Below the pieces are notes generated by a model that was not told the origin of the DNA, made no database searches, and saw nothing but the letters and a program-made list of their open reading frames with translations. 5,428 nt of DNA from Bacillota bacterium (GTDB lineage Bacteria; Bacillota; Clostridia; Lachnospirales; Lachnospiraceae), in assembly GCA_023441145.1 (NCBI GenBank), contig JAEZQN010000044.1, forward strand, positions 1 to 5,428. Direction: 5' to 3'. Within the stretch, counting starts at the first letter, position 1. Each line of letters begins with the position of its first letter. Shown piece by piece: positions 1 through 5,126 of the stretch. Position numbers and translations under genes: made by a program.

Positions 1-504
1 TCTATGGAGAAAAATGCTGGAAGTATTATGATAATATTTTACTTAATGGTTGTCTTACTTGTTTCAGTAGGTGTTCTTGCAATAGGCATCAAGTTATACA
101 GTAAGATTAAGATGAAAAATCAGAGTATTGCAAGACTACGGGCAACTGGGATGTCTTTAGCTCAGATAGAGCGTTTGATTTTGGCTCAGAACATAAAGTA
201 TCCGATTATTGGTGCCGTGGTTGCCCTGATACCAACTGCCTTTTGTGAAGCATTGTTTCAATATGTCAAACGTCAAGTTGATACTGGAGTATGGGAGGGA
301 TTTTTTATGTTAGGACCAGGAGAAATGCCACCTTGGTGGTCTGGGCTTCCATTTAGATTTAGCTTATTTGGCTATCATCCTGTGATTACTTTACTAATAC
401 TCATAGTTACCATGTTTGCGCTAACATTACTTGCTACAGTTCCACAGATTCTGTATATGAAGAAGCAAGTCATTGCAGAGAACTACGATAACGATACATT
501 TTAG
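1..504 (+). CDS. ABC transporter permease, FtsX/MacB type (3' end only)
   Basis: This is the C-terminal part of an integral membrane permease. The frame is open to the left edge, with a Ser codon before the Met codon at base 4, so that Met is internal and the true start lies outside the window. Counting from base 4, three hydrophobic segments are visible, at about residues 9-32, 65-86 and 126-152. Between the first two lies a basic cytoplasmic stretch, IARLRATGMS (42-51), which is typical of FtsX-like permease domains just after their second membrane helix. The loop at about 88-125 is probably outside the membrane and contains a WW pair. By family analogy such permeases do not form a classical channel but couple ATP hydrolysis to extrusion, mechanotransmission or lipoprotein/peptide handling. 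The ATPase gene follows 11 bases later, which supports a two-gene transporter. The substrate cannot be told from this fragment. Confidence 0.9.
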   Translation, partial: SMEKNAGSIMIIFYLMVVLLVSVGVLAIGIKLYSKIKMKNQSIARLRATGMSLAQIERLILAQNIKYPIIGAVVALIPTAFCEALFQYVKRQVDTGVWEGFFMLGPGEMPPWWSGLPFRFSLFGYHPVITLLILIVTMFALTLLATVPQILYMKKQVIAENYDNDTF

Positions 505-515
505 GAGGGGAAGAT

Positions 516-1187
516 ATGGGAAATATAGCACTTACAACGAATAATTTAAGCAAAATCTATACTATGGGCGAAACCAATGTAGAGGCGTTAAAGTCCGTTA
601 GTATTGAGGTAGAGGCTGGAAGCTTTGTGGCCCTTATGGGAACTAGTGGAAGTGGCAAATCTACCTTAATGCATATGCTAGGTGGACTAGACGTTCCTAC
701 AGAAGGGGATGTTCTTATCCATGAAACCAACATAAGTAAATGCTCAGAGAAACAATTAGCTAAGTTTAGGCGAGAGGAGATCGGCTTTGTATTTCAAAAC
801 TTTTGCTTAATTCAGGAGCTGAATGTAAAAGAAAACATTGTTTTGCCGATTTTACTATCCTCCCGTACGGTGGATGAGGAGTACATAGGAGAACTAATGG
901 AGCAGCTTGGTATAGAAGACCGGGCAAAACATATGCCTTCCCAGCTAAGTGGTGGACAGCAACAACGTGTGGCTATTGCAAGAGCCCTAGCCAACAATCC
1001 ATCCATTATCCTTTGTGATGAGCCAACAGGTAATCTTGATCAAAAAACCAGTGAAGAGGTAATGGAACTGCTTCACTATATGCACAAGAAATACAATAAG
1101 ACATGCCTTGTAGTTACCCATGATGCCAATGTGGCTAGTGGAGCAGACTACATACTAAACATCGAGGACGGCTGTATTGTAGAGTAA
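516..1187 (+). CDS. ABC transporter ATP-binding protein, MacB/LolD-like
   Basis: This 223-residue cytoplasmic ATPase is the usual full length for a stand-alone MacB/LolD/FtsE-type subunit. All nucleotide-binding motifs are present: Walker A GTSGSGKST (42-50, Lys48), Q-loop Gln94, signature LSGGQ (144-148) followed by QQRVAIARAL, Walker B IILCDEP (164-170, catalytic Glu169), the family-typical TGNLD (171-175), and the H-loop His202 in VVTHD. It should hydrolyse ATP to power the FtsX-like permease encoded just upstream. The start is the ATG at 516, preceded at 503-510 by AGGAGGGG. That ribosome binding site overlaps the permease stop codon (TAG, 502-504), so translation is probably coupled. No promoter is visible in the 11-base gap, so the gene depends on an upstream promoter outside the window. 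In Firmicutes such pairs often export antimicrobial peptides or bacitracin-like compounds, but nothing here identifies the substrate. Confidence 0.95.
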   Translation: MGNIALTTNNLSKIYTMGETNVEALKSVSIEVEAGSFVALMGTSGSGKSTLMHMLGGLDVPTEGDVLIHETNISKCSEKQLAKFRREEIGFVFQNFCLIQELNVKENIVLPILLSSRTVDEEYIGELMEQLGIEDRAKHMPSQLSGGQQQRVAIARALANNPSIILCDEPTGNLDQKTSEEVMELLHYMHKKYNKTCLVVTHDANVASGADYILNIEDGCIVE

Positions 1188-1193
1188 CACTAT

Positions 1194-1349
1194 AACCATA
1201 ACCCCAGACCTAGGACTGCAATGCTTGCATTGCAAATAAGGCGATAAGAGCAGAAAAAGTTGGCATCCCTTAGACAAACTTTTTTGCTCTTACGGCCTTA
1301 TAGCGAAGCATGTCCTAGGCTAGATACAACACATTTACTTAACCTACTT
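1194..1349. repeat. Direct repeat copy 1 with 111-nt palindromic core
   Basis: The core (1209-1319) is a nested imperfect palindrome, repeated at 1502-1612 with 106 of 111 identical bases. Pairing segments from outside inward are CCTAGGAC (1209-1216) with GTCCTAGG (1312-1319), ATAAGGC (1236-1242) with GCCTTAT (1295-1301), TAAGAGCA (1245-1252) with TGCTCTTA (1285-1292), and AAAAAGTT (1254-1261) with AACTTTTT (1277-1284). A separate perfect hairpin, TGCAATGC-TT-GCATTGCA (1217-1234), lies in the left arm. Weaker similarity to copy 2 extends the repeat to about 1194 on the left and 1349 on the right, with small gaps. It begins just after the ATPase stop, so it could form the 3' end of that transcript. 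No reading frame of note crosses it. Confidence 0.9.
1259..1285 (+). terminator. Possible weak intrinsic terminator inside repeat copy 1
   Basis: The tip of the palindrome has the shape of a bidirectional intrinsic terminator: an A5 tract (1254-1258), a short stem of GTTGGC against GACAAAC around the loop ATCCCTTA (1265-1272), then six T (1280-1285). In this copy the stem has a G-A mismatch (1263 with 1274) and a bulged A (1278), so it is weak. It lies about 70 bases after the ABC ATPase stop and is the only terminator-like structure there. Function is inferred. Confidence 0.35.
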
Positions 1350-1486
1350 TATAGAAATACTACAACGTAGCCATCTCTATTACAGGTGGCGAAAAGTAAA
1401 CCCATGAAAGGCTGTTTGAACACGTTGGTATTTAGACCTGGTCATGGCGTCTCAAGGGTATGAAGCTTTAGTGTTGCAGGACAATA

Positions 1487-1646
1487 AAGCATAACCCTTG
1501 ACCTAGGACTGCAATGCTTGCATTGCAGATAAGACGATAAGAGCAGAAAAAGTTGGCATCTCTTAGCCAAACTTTTTTGCTCTTACGGCCTTATAGCGAA
1601 GCGTGTCCTAGGTTAGGTCACAACATACATTTATACTAACCCACCT
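1487..1646. repeat. Direct repeat copy 2 with 111-nt palindromic core
   Basis: This is the second copy of the module at 1194-1349, with its core at 1502-1612, offset by 293 bases. The five core differences are A1235 to G1528, G1241 to A1534, C1268 to T1561, A1274 to C1567 and A1310 to G1603. The change at 1567 restores a G-C pair near the tip (1556 with 1567) that is mismatched in copy 1. The change at 1534 breaks a pair of copy 1. The other changes fall in a loop, an unpaired base and a possible wobble pair. The perfect hairpin TGCAATGC-TT-GCATTGCA (1510-1527) is unchanged. This copy is flanked by the inverted arms of the larger element. Copy 1 has no such matching pair of arms around it. 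Confidence 0.9.
1552..1578. terminator. Bidirectional terminator-like hairpin at the tip of repeat copy 2
   Basis: The stem GTTGGC (1552-1557) pairs with GCCAAAC (1566-1572) across an 8-base loop ATCTCTTA, with one bulged A (1571). T6 follows (1573-1578) and A5 precedes (1547-1551), so either strand would read a stem followed by a U tract. It is better formed than the matching structure in copy 1. Whether it stops transcription is an inference, because in a full fold the A and T tracts would pair with each other. Confidence 0.45.
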
Positions 1647-1761
1647 GTAATTAGTAAAGCTCACTTCCCCCTCACGCCATCAGGTCTTACGTACCACTAC
1701 GGGTTCAATTCATGCGAAAGCTTGCCTTTTATGGGGTTACTTTTCACCACCGTATAAACCA

Positions 1762-1798
1762 AAAGGGCCATGTCACTCATAGAGTGCCATGGCCCCTT
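1762..1798 (-). terminator. Intrinsic terminator of the CNNM/CorC-type gene
   Basis: On the minus strand a 17-base arm (1798-1782) pairs with 1778-1762 across a 3-base loop, with core pairing GGGCCATG-NCACTC, two mismatches and a short TTTT (1764-1761) at the end. It starts 6 bases after the stop codon of the gene at 1804-3126, the expected place for its terminator. The T run is short and partly within the stem, so efficiency is uncertain. The repeat element ends only 10 bases beyond it. Confidence 0.7.
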
Positions 1799-1803
1799 AC
1801 ACT

Positions 1804-3126
1804 TTATTTATCTTCTTTTTCTTTCTTGTCCTCTTCCTCATCAGAAGTAGTATCTGGAAGAAGAATTCGAATCTTGTCAATACGACTCTTTTCTACACTT
1901 TCTACAGTGTAGGTAACCTGATTATCATCGACTACAGATTCACCCTCATCAGGTAGGTGGTCAAGGAGATTAATTACATGACCTGCAATAGAATCATAAT
2001 CCTCAGCCTCGATACCTAATTCTAATATTTCATTAATATCGTCTATCTTAGTAGCACCATCAACCATATATTCCTTATCGTTGATTGCCTTTATATCATC
2101 TTCTTCATCGCCGTCATATTCATCACGAATATCACCGACAATTTCTTCAATCAAATCCTCTAAAGTGATAACACCTGCTGTAGAACCATATTCGTCCATT
2201 ACTACTGCCATAGCAATGTGCTCTTGCTTCATTTCAGTAAGAAGCTCTGAGGTATGCTTAAATTCATAGGTAAAATAAGGCTCTCTCATGATGTCACTGA
2301 TATGAAATTCAGATTTTTCACCCTGATAGAAAAATACATCCTTTAAGTTAATAATACCTAATACGTTATCTCTGGTATCTGCATATACTGGCAGACGAGA
2401 AAACATATTTTCAGAGAAAAGCTGTACAAGTTCATCGTAGCTAAGGTCGATTTGTGCAAACTCGACATCGATACGTGGCACCATAACATCCTTTGCAATG
2501 GAATCACCAAAATCCACCACGTTTGTAATCATTTTACGTTCTTCACTCTCAATAACGCCTTCCTCATGGCTGACATCTACAATGGTTCTAAGTTCATTCT
2601 CTGTTATCTGTTGAGGCTTGTTATTTGGATTTACTCGAAATACGAGTAAAAGTCCAATAGAAAGCTTATTAATCAGAAAAATAAAAGGAGTAAATAACTT
2701 AGTAAAGTAGAAGATTACTGTTCCATAGCGTAAGGAAAGAGACTCAGCATGAATGGTAGCTAAAGTCTTTGGAGTTATCTCACCAAAAATCAGAATCATC
2801 AAAGTGATTATACCAGTTGCAATACCGACTGCTAAACTAACTTCGATACCAAGACCACTCTTATTTGCTAGATCTGTAGCAAGGGTAGTGGAAATAGAGG
2901 AAGCAGTTAGGTTCACTATATTATTGCCAATTAAGATTGCACTTAGCATCTTAGCAGGATGTTCAATCAATTTGTTTACTGTGATTGCTCTTTTGTTGCC
3001 ATCTTCAGCAAGGGAACGAATACGAAGCTTGTTCACTGTCATAAGAGCTGTCTCAGCAGATGAAAAGAAGCCTGATAAAAGAATGAGAATAAATAAAATA
3101 ATTAATTGCGTGACACTCGGGTCCAA
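1804..3126 (-). CDS. CNNM/DUF21-CBS-CorC_HlyC membrane protein, probable divalent-cation transporter or regulator
   Basis: This 440-residue protein has the usual length and order of the family often annotated as hemolysin C, TlyC or CorC. The N-terminal CNNM (DUF21) membrane domain (about 5-190) has hydrophobic segments near 5-24, 60-80, 94-118 and 135-158. It contains the conserved SGFFSSAETAL (18-28), GNNIVN (67-72) and FGEITPKTLA (114-123). A CBS pair follows, at about 211-270 (VMVPR, SRLPVY) and 275-335 (DEYGSTAGVITLEDLIEEIVGD). A CorC_HlyC domain (about 350-425) and a charged tail rich in Glu, Asp and Lys close the protein. Family knowledge points to Mg2+/Co2+ efflux or homeostasis at the cytoplasmic membrane, with adenine nucleotides sensed by the CBS pair. 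True haemolysin activity is doubtful. The start is TTG at 3126-3124, with AGGAG (3139-3135) 8 bases upstream. The nearer ATG at 3134 is out of frame. It has its own promoter and a terminator, and the YkpA-like gene lies 185 bases upstream on the same strand. Confidence 0.95.
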   Translation of the reverse strand: MDPSVTQLIILFILILLSGFFSSAETALMTVNKLRIRSLAEDGNKRAITVNKLIEHPAKMLSAILIGNNIVNLTASSISTTLATDLANKSGLGIEVSLAVGIATGIITLMILIFGEITPKTLATIHAESLSLRYGTVIFYFTKLFTPFIFLINKLSIGLLLVFRVNPNNKPQQITENELRTIVDVSHEEGVIESEERKMITNVVDFGDSIAKDVMVPRIDVEFAQIDLSYDELVQLFSENMFSRLPVYADTRDNVLGIINLKDVFFYQGEKSEFHISDIMREPYFTYEFKHTSELLTEMKQEHIAMAVVMDEYGSTAGVITLEDLIEEIVGDIRDEYDGDEEDDIKAINDKEYMVDGATKIDDINEILELGIEAEDYDSIAGHVINLLDHLPDEGESVVDDNQVTYTVESVEKSRIDKIRILLPDTTSDEEEDKKEKEDK

Positions 3127-3134
3127 AATACCAT

Positions 3135-3139
3135 CTCCT
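3135..3139 (-). promoter_or_regulatory. Ribosome binding site that fixes a TTG start
   Basis: AGGAG on the minus strand is separated by 8 bases from TTG (3126-3124), the first codon of the CNNM/CorC-type protein. An ATG (3134-3132) touches the Shine-Dalgarno directly, is out of frame and opens only ten codons before TAA, so it is too close to be the intended start. No in-frame ATG near the beginning would keep the conserved first membrane helix with normal spacing. Confidence 0.8.
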
Positions 3140-3190
3140 AAAATATATATTCTTATTATGTATCTTAATTCTTAGCTTAATAACGCCCCA

Positions 3191-3215
3191 GCAATCAAAA
3201 TTTTCATTTGATTGC
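3191..3215 (-). other. Hairpin in the leader of the CNNM/CorC-type gene
   Basis: GCAATCAAA (3191-3199) and TTTGATTGC (3207-3215) form a perfect 9-bp stem with a 7-base loop, about 65 bases before the TTG start and inside the predicted leader of roughly 140 nt. No U tract follows on the minus strand, so it is not an obvious terminator. The leader is shorter and simpler than an M-box Mg2+ riboswitch. Its role is unknown. Confidence 0.6.
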
Positions 3216-3273
3216 CGAAGCATTCATGAAGTCATTTCTTCTATGCAAAACTATTAACTATACATAATACTCA

Positions 3274-3290
3274 CATTCTACCCTAGAATG
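3274..3290. promoter_or_regulatory. Operator-like palindrome over the -10 box
   Basis: CATTCTA-CCC-TAGAATG is a perfect inverted repeat of 7 bp arms with a 3-base centre. The arm at 3274-3280 contains the minus-strand -10 box TAGAAT (3275-3280), and the rest lies in the spacer. A repressor bound here would block the promoter. No U tract follows, so it is a poor terminator for the gene upstream. The regulator, if any, is not identified. Confidence 0.45.
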
Positions 3291-3304
3291 ACGTTTTTTG
3301 TCAA
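3275..3304 (-). promoter_or_regulatory. Sigma-A-type promoter of the CNNM/CorC-type gene
   Basis: On the minus strand a perfect -35 TTGACA (3304-3299) and a -10 TAGAAT (3280-3275, one mismatch from consensus) are separated by 18 bases. Transcription would begin near 3268, giving a leader of about 140 nt before the TTG start. The -35 begins only 7 bases after the stop codon of the YkpA-like gene, with no terminator between. Confidence 0.75.
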
Positions 3305-3311
3305 GGTAGCT

Positions 3312-4946
3312 CTAGTCGTTGTCGTCATCGGTTACCATATTCATAACCTGACGTTTTCTAGCAAGCTCATCATTGTCAAGGTATTCATCATAGGTTGAAA
3401 CCTTGTCAATTAAGCCATTTGGTGTAAGCTCCATAATACGATTTGCAATGGTTTGAACAAACTGATGATCCTGAGAAGTGAAAAGAACAACTCCAGGGAA
3501 TTTGATTACACCATTATTTAATGCAGTGATGGATTCCATGTCTAAATGGTTGGTAGGCTCATCCATAATTAAAACATTAGAACCTAATATCATCATTTTT
3601 GACAACATAACACGAACTTTTTCACCACCGGATAGAACTTTAACCTTTTTCACGCCTTCCTCACCTGCAAATAACATACGTCCCATAAATCCACGAACGT
3701 AGGTTACATCCTTTTCAGGAGAGTATGGCATTAACCAATCTACGATAGTGTCGTCGCAGTCAAAGTATTTGGTGTTATCCTTAGGGAAGTAGCTCTGGGA
3801 AGTTGTTAAGCCCCATTTATAGCTTCCTTCATCTGGCTCCATCTCACCAGCTAAGATTTTAAATAGAGTAGTAGTAGCTAATGTGTTAGGACCAACAAAG
3901 GCAATCTTGTCTTCGCGATTCACAATAAAGGAAATGTTATCTAATACTTTTACTCCATCAATGGTTTTAGAAAGGTTAGTTACCGTTAATACTTCATTAC
4001 CAATCTCACGAGTAGGTTGGAAGTTAATGTATGGGTATTTACGGCTAGATGGACGGATGTCATCTAGTTCGATTTTCTCTAAGGCTTTCTTTCTGGAGGT
4101 AGCTTGCTTAGATTTGGAAGCATTGGCAGAGAAACGTTGGATAAACTCCTGTAACTCTTTGATTTTTTCTTCCTTCTTCTTGTTGGCTTCCTTCATCTGT
4201 TTTACCATTAACTGACTGGATTCATACCAGAAGTCATAGTTACCAGCGTAAAGCTGAATCTTAGCATAGTCAATATCAGCAATGTGGGTACATACCTTAT
4301 TTAAGAAGTAACGGTCATGGGATACCACGATTACGGTGTTCTCAAAGTTAATTAAAAACTCCTCTAACCAGCGAATCGCTTCCATATCCAAGTGGTTGGT
4401 AGGCTCGTCGAGAAGAAGTACGTCTGGGTTACCGAATAATGCTTGTGCAAGAAGTACCTTAATCTTCTGGGAACCACTTAACTCGTTCATTTGCTTGTAG
4501 TGAAATTCTGTCTCAATACCTAGACCATTCAGGAGAGTAGCAGCATCACTTTCTGCTTCCCAACCATTCATAGAAGCAAATTCACCTTCTAATTCAGAAG
4601 CACGAATACCGTCTTCTTCGGTAAAATCTTCTTTGGCATAGATAGCATCTTTTTCCTTCATGATGTCATATAGACGTTGATTTCCCATGATAACAGTGGA
4701 AAGAACATCATATTGGTCGTACTTAAAATGGTCCTGTTGTAGGAAAGAAAGACGCTGACCAGGAGTGATGATAATATCACCACTAGTTGTCTCTAGCTGT
4801 CCAGAAAGAATTTTAAGGAAGGTAGATTTACCTGCTCCATTTGCACCAATTAGGCCGTAGCAGTTACCTTCGGTAAATTTTATGTTAACATCCTCAAACA
4901 AGGCACGTTTTCCAAGTCGTAAAGTTACATTTGCAGCTTGAATCAT
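3312..4946 (-). CDS. ykpA: ABC-F ATPase, YkpA/YbiT type
   Basis: This 544-residue soluble protein has two fused ATPase domains and no membrane segment, the layout of ABC-F proteins, which bind the ribosome near the E site and act in translation. Domain 1 has Walker A GANGAGKST (34-42, Lys40), signature LSGSQ (156-160) in place of LSGGQ, Walker B VLLLDEPTNHLD (176-187, Glu181) and switch His210 in VVSHD. A Lys/Arg-rich linker (about 240-310) with a predicted coiled coil is the P-site tRNA interaction motif of the family. Domain 2 has signature LSGGE (438-442) and Walker B VLIMDEPTNHLD (458-469, Glu463). Its Walker A position reads GPNTLATTT (352-360), with Thr358 where Lys is usual, and its switch His is Gln492 (FTSQDHQF). 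Phrases such as NREDKIAF, TTSQSYFPKDN and ESITALNNG match what I recall of B. subtilis YkpA. The ATG at 4946 has AGAGG 8 bases upstream. It is unlikely to be an antibiotic-resistance ABC-F. Confidence 0.93.
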   Translation of the reverse strand: MIQAANVTLRLGKRALFEDVNIKFTEGNCYGLIGANGAGKSTFLKILSGQLETTSGDIIITPGQRLSFLQQDHFKYDQYDVLSTVIMGNQRLYDIMKEKDAIYAKEDFTEEDGIRASELEGEFASMNGWEAESDAATLLNGLGIETEFHYKQMNELSGSQKIKVLLAQALFGNPDVLLLDEPTNHLDMEAIRWLEEFLINFENTVIVVSHDRYFLNKVCTHIADIDYAKIQLYAGNYDFWYESSQLMVKQMKEANKKKEEKIKELQEFIQRFSANASKSKQATSRKKALEKIELDDIRPSSRKYPYINFQPTREIGNEVLTVTNLSKTIDGVKVLDNISFIVNREDKIAFVGPNTLATTTLFKILAGEMEPDEGSYKWGLTTSQSYFPKDNTKYFDCDDTIVDWLMPYSPEKDVTYVRGFMGRMLFAGEEGVKKVKVLSGGEKVRVMLSKMMILGSNVLIMDEPTNHLDMESITALNNGVIKFPGVVLFTSQDHQFVQTIANRIMELTPNGLIDKVSTYDEYLDNDELARKRQVMNMVTDDDND

Positions 4947-4971
4947 ATATATAACCTCTCAATCTTTTAAT

Positions 4972-4994
4972 TTGCCTAGCATTCCTCTAGGCAA
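4972..4994 (-). other. Leader hairpin before the YkpA-like gene
   Basis: TTGCCTAG (4972-4979) and CTAGGCAA (4987-4994) form a perfect 8-bp stem with a 7-base loop, reading AGGAATG on the minus strand. It sits between the predicted promoter and the ribosome binding site, about 25 bases before the ATG. There is no following U tract. It could influence translation or RNA stability, or be a protein-binding site. This is inference only. Confidence 0.6.
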
Positions 4995-5005
4995 TAACCA
5001 TATCT

Positions 5006-5033
5006 ATTTTACCTTATCTAATAGAATTTGCAA
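5006..5033 (-). promoter_or_regulatory. Likely promoter of the YkpA-like gene
   Basis: On the minus strand TTGCAA (5033-5028, four of six consensus) and TAAAAT (5011-5006, five of six) are spaced by 16 bases. The predicted start of transcription is near 5000, giving a leader of about 50 nt that contains the 8-bp hairpin. This is weaker than the promoter facing the other way. Confidence 0.5.
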
Positions 5034-5046
5034 GCCTTTTCTCTCG

Positions 5047-5075
5047 TTGAAAAGTAGCTTTTCCTGTGATAGAAT
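5047..5075 (+). promoter_or_regulatory. Sigma-A promoter of the rightmost ABC-F gene
   Basis: TTGAAA (5047-5052) and TAGAAT (5070-5075) are separated by an optimal 17 bases, and TGA before the -10 gives an extended -10 element. Each box differs from consensus at one position. Transcription should start near 5082, about 45 bases before the ATG at 5127. It is back to back with the promoter of the YkpA-like gene. Confidence 0.75.
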
Positions 5076-5126
5076 GACTTTACGTGAATTTTTGTAAATT
5101 AAATGGAATAGGTTAGGAGTTTTAAA

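Larger units (their letters stand above)
1385..1751. mobile_element. MITE-like nested inverted-repeat element, about 367 bp, non-coding
   Basis: The ends form an inverted repeat of 28 bp: 1385-1412 (begins GGTGGCGAAAAG) and 1724-1751 (ends CTTTTCACCACC) match at 25 of 28 positions. Further in, AGACCTG (1434-1440) and ATGGCG (1444-1449) are mirrored by CGCCAT (1675-1680) and CAGGTCT (1681-1687), with a 3-base insertion on the left. AGCTTTA (1464-1470) faces AAAGC (1656-1660) in a weaker paired stretch. The centre is the palindromic core 1502-1612. The whole could fold as one long hairpin of nested arms. It carries no transposase and no convincing ORF. Short length, terminal inverted repeats and intergenic position suit a MITE or other non-autonomous element. 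A structured RNA gene is the main alternative. I could not find a clear target-site duplication: the flanks are ATTACA on the left and GTATAA on the right. I do not recognise a named family. Confidence 0.55.

Noticed and set aside
812..1006. Minus-strand ORF of 64 codons
   Set aside because: It is a shadow of the ABC ATPase signature region, and the plus frame is clearly the coding one.
1640..1751. Group II intron 3' end (GAACCCGTAGTGGTACG and GAGGGGGAAGTGAG on the minus strand recalled domain V-like text)
   Set aside because: No proper domain V hairpin with its tetraloop and no adjacent reverse transcriptase could be found. The same stretch is better explained as an arm of the inverted repeat.
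1385..1751. Integron attC site or CRISPR-type array
   Set aside because: There are only two core copies, with a 182-base gap, no regular short spacers and no integrase or cas gene in view. The arm layout does not match attC core sites that I could identify.
1712..1912. Plus-strand ORF of 66 codons running from the repeat element into the terminator and the end of the opposite gene
   Set aside because: It crosses the inverted repeat arm, the terminator hairpin and the charged-tail codons of the minus-strand gene. The Ser/Leu-rich product reflects the complement of the Glu/Lys codons.
2753..3175. Plus-strand ORF of 140 codons
   Set aside because: It lies antisense inside the CNNM domain gene, whose own frame has conserved motifs throughout. 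The antisense protein is low-complexity hydrophobic/basic and has no ribosome binding site worth noting.
3274..3290. Intrinsic terminator of the YkpA-like gene
   Set aside because: The stem is only 7 bp, AT-rich and not followed by a U tract on the minus strand. It overlaps a near-consensus -10 box, so an operator or promoter role is more likely.
3883..4215. Plus-strand ORF of 110 codons
   Set aside because: It is antisense to the linker and start of the second domain of the YkpA-like gene, with no recognisable motif or start signal.
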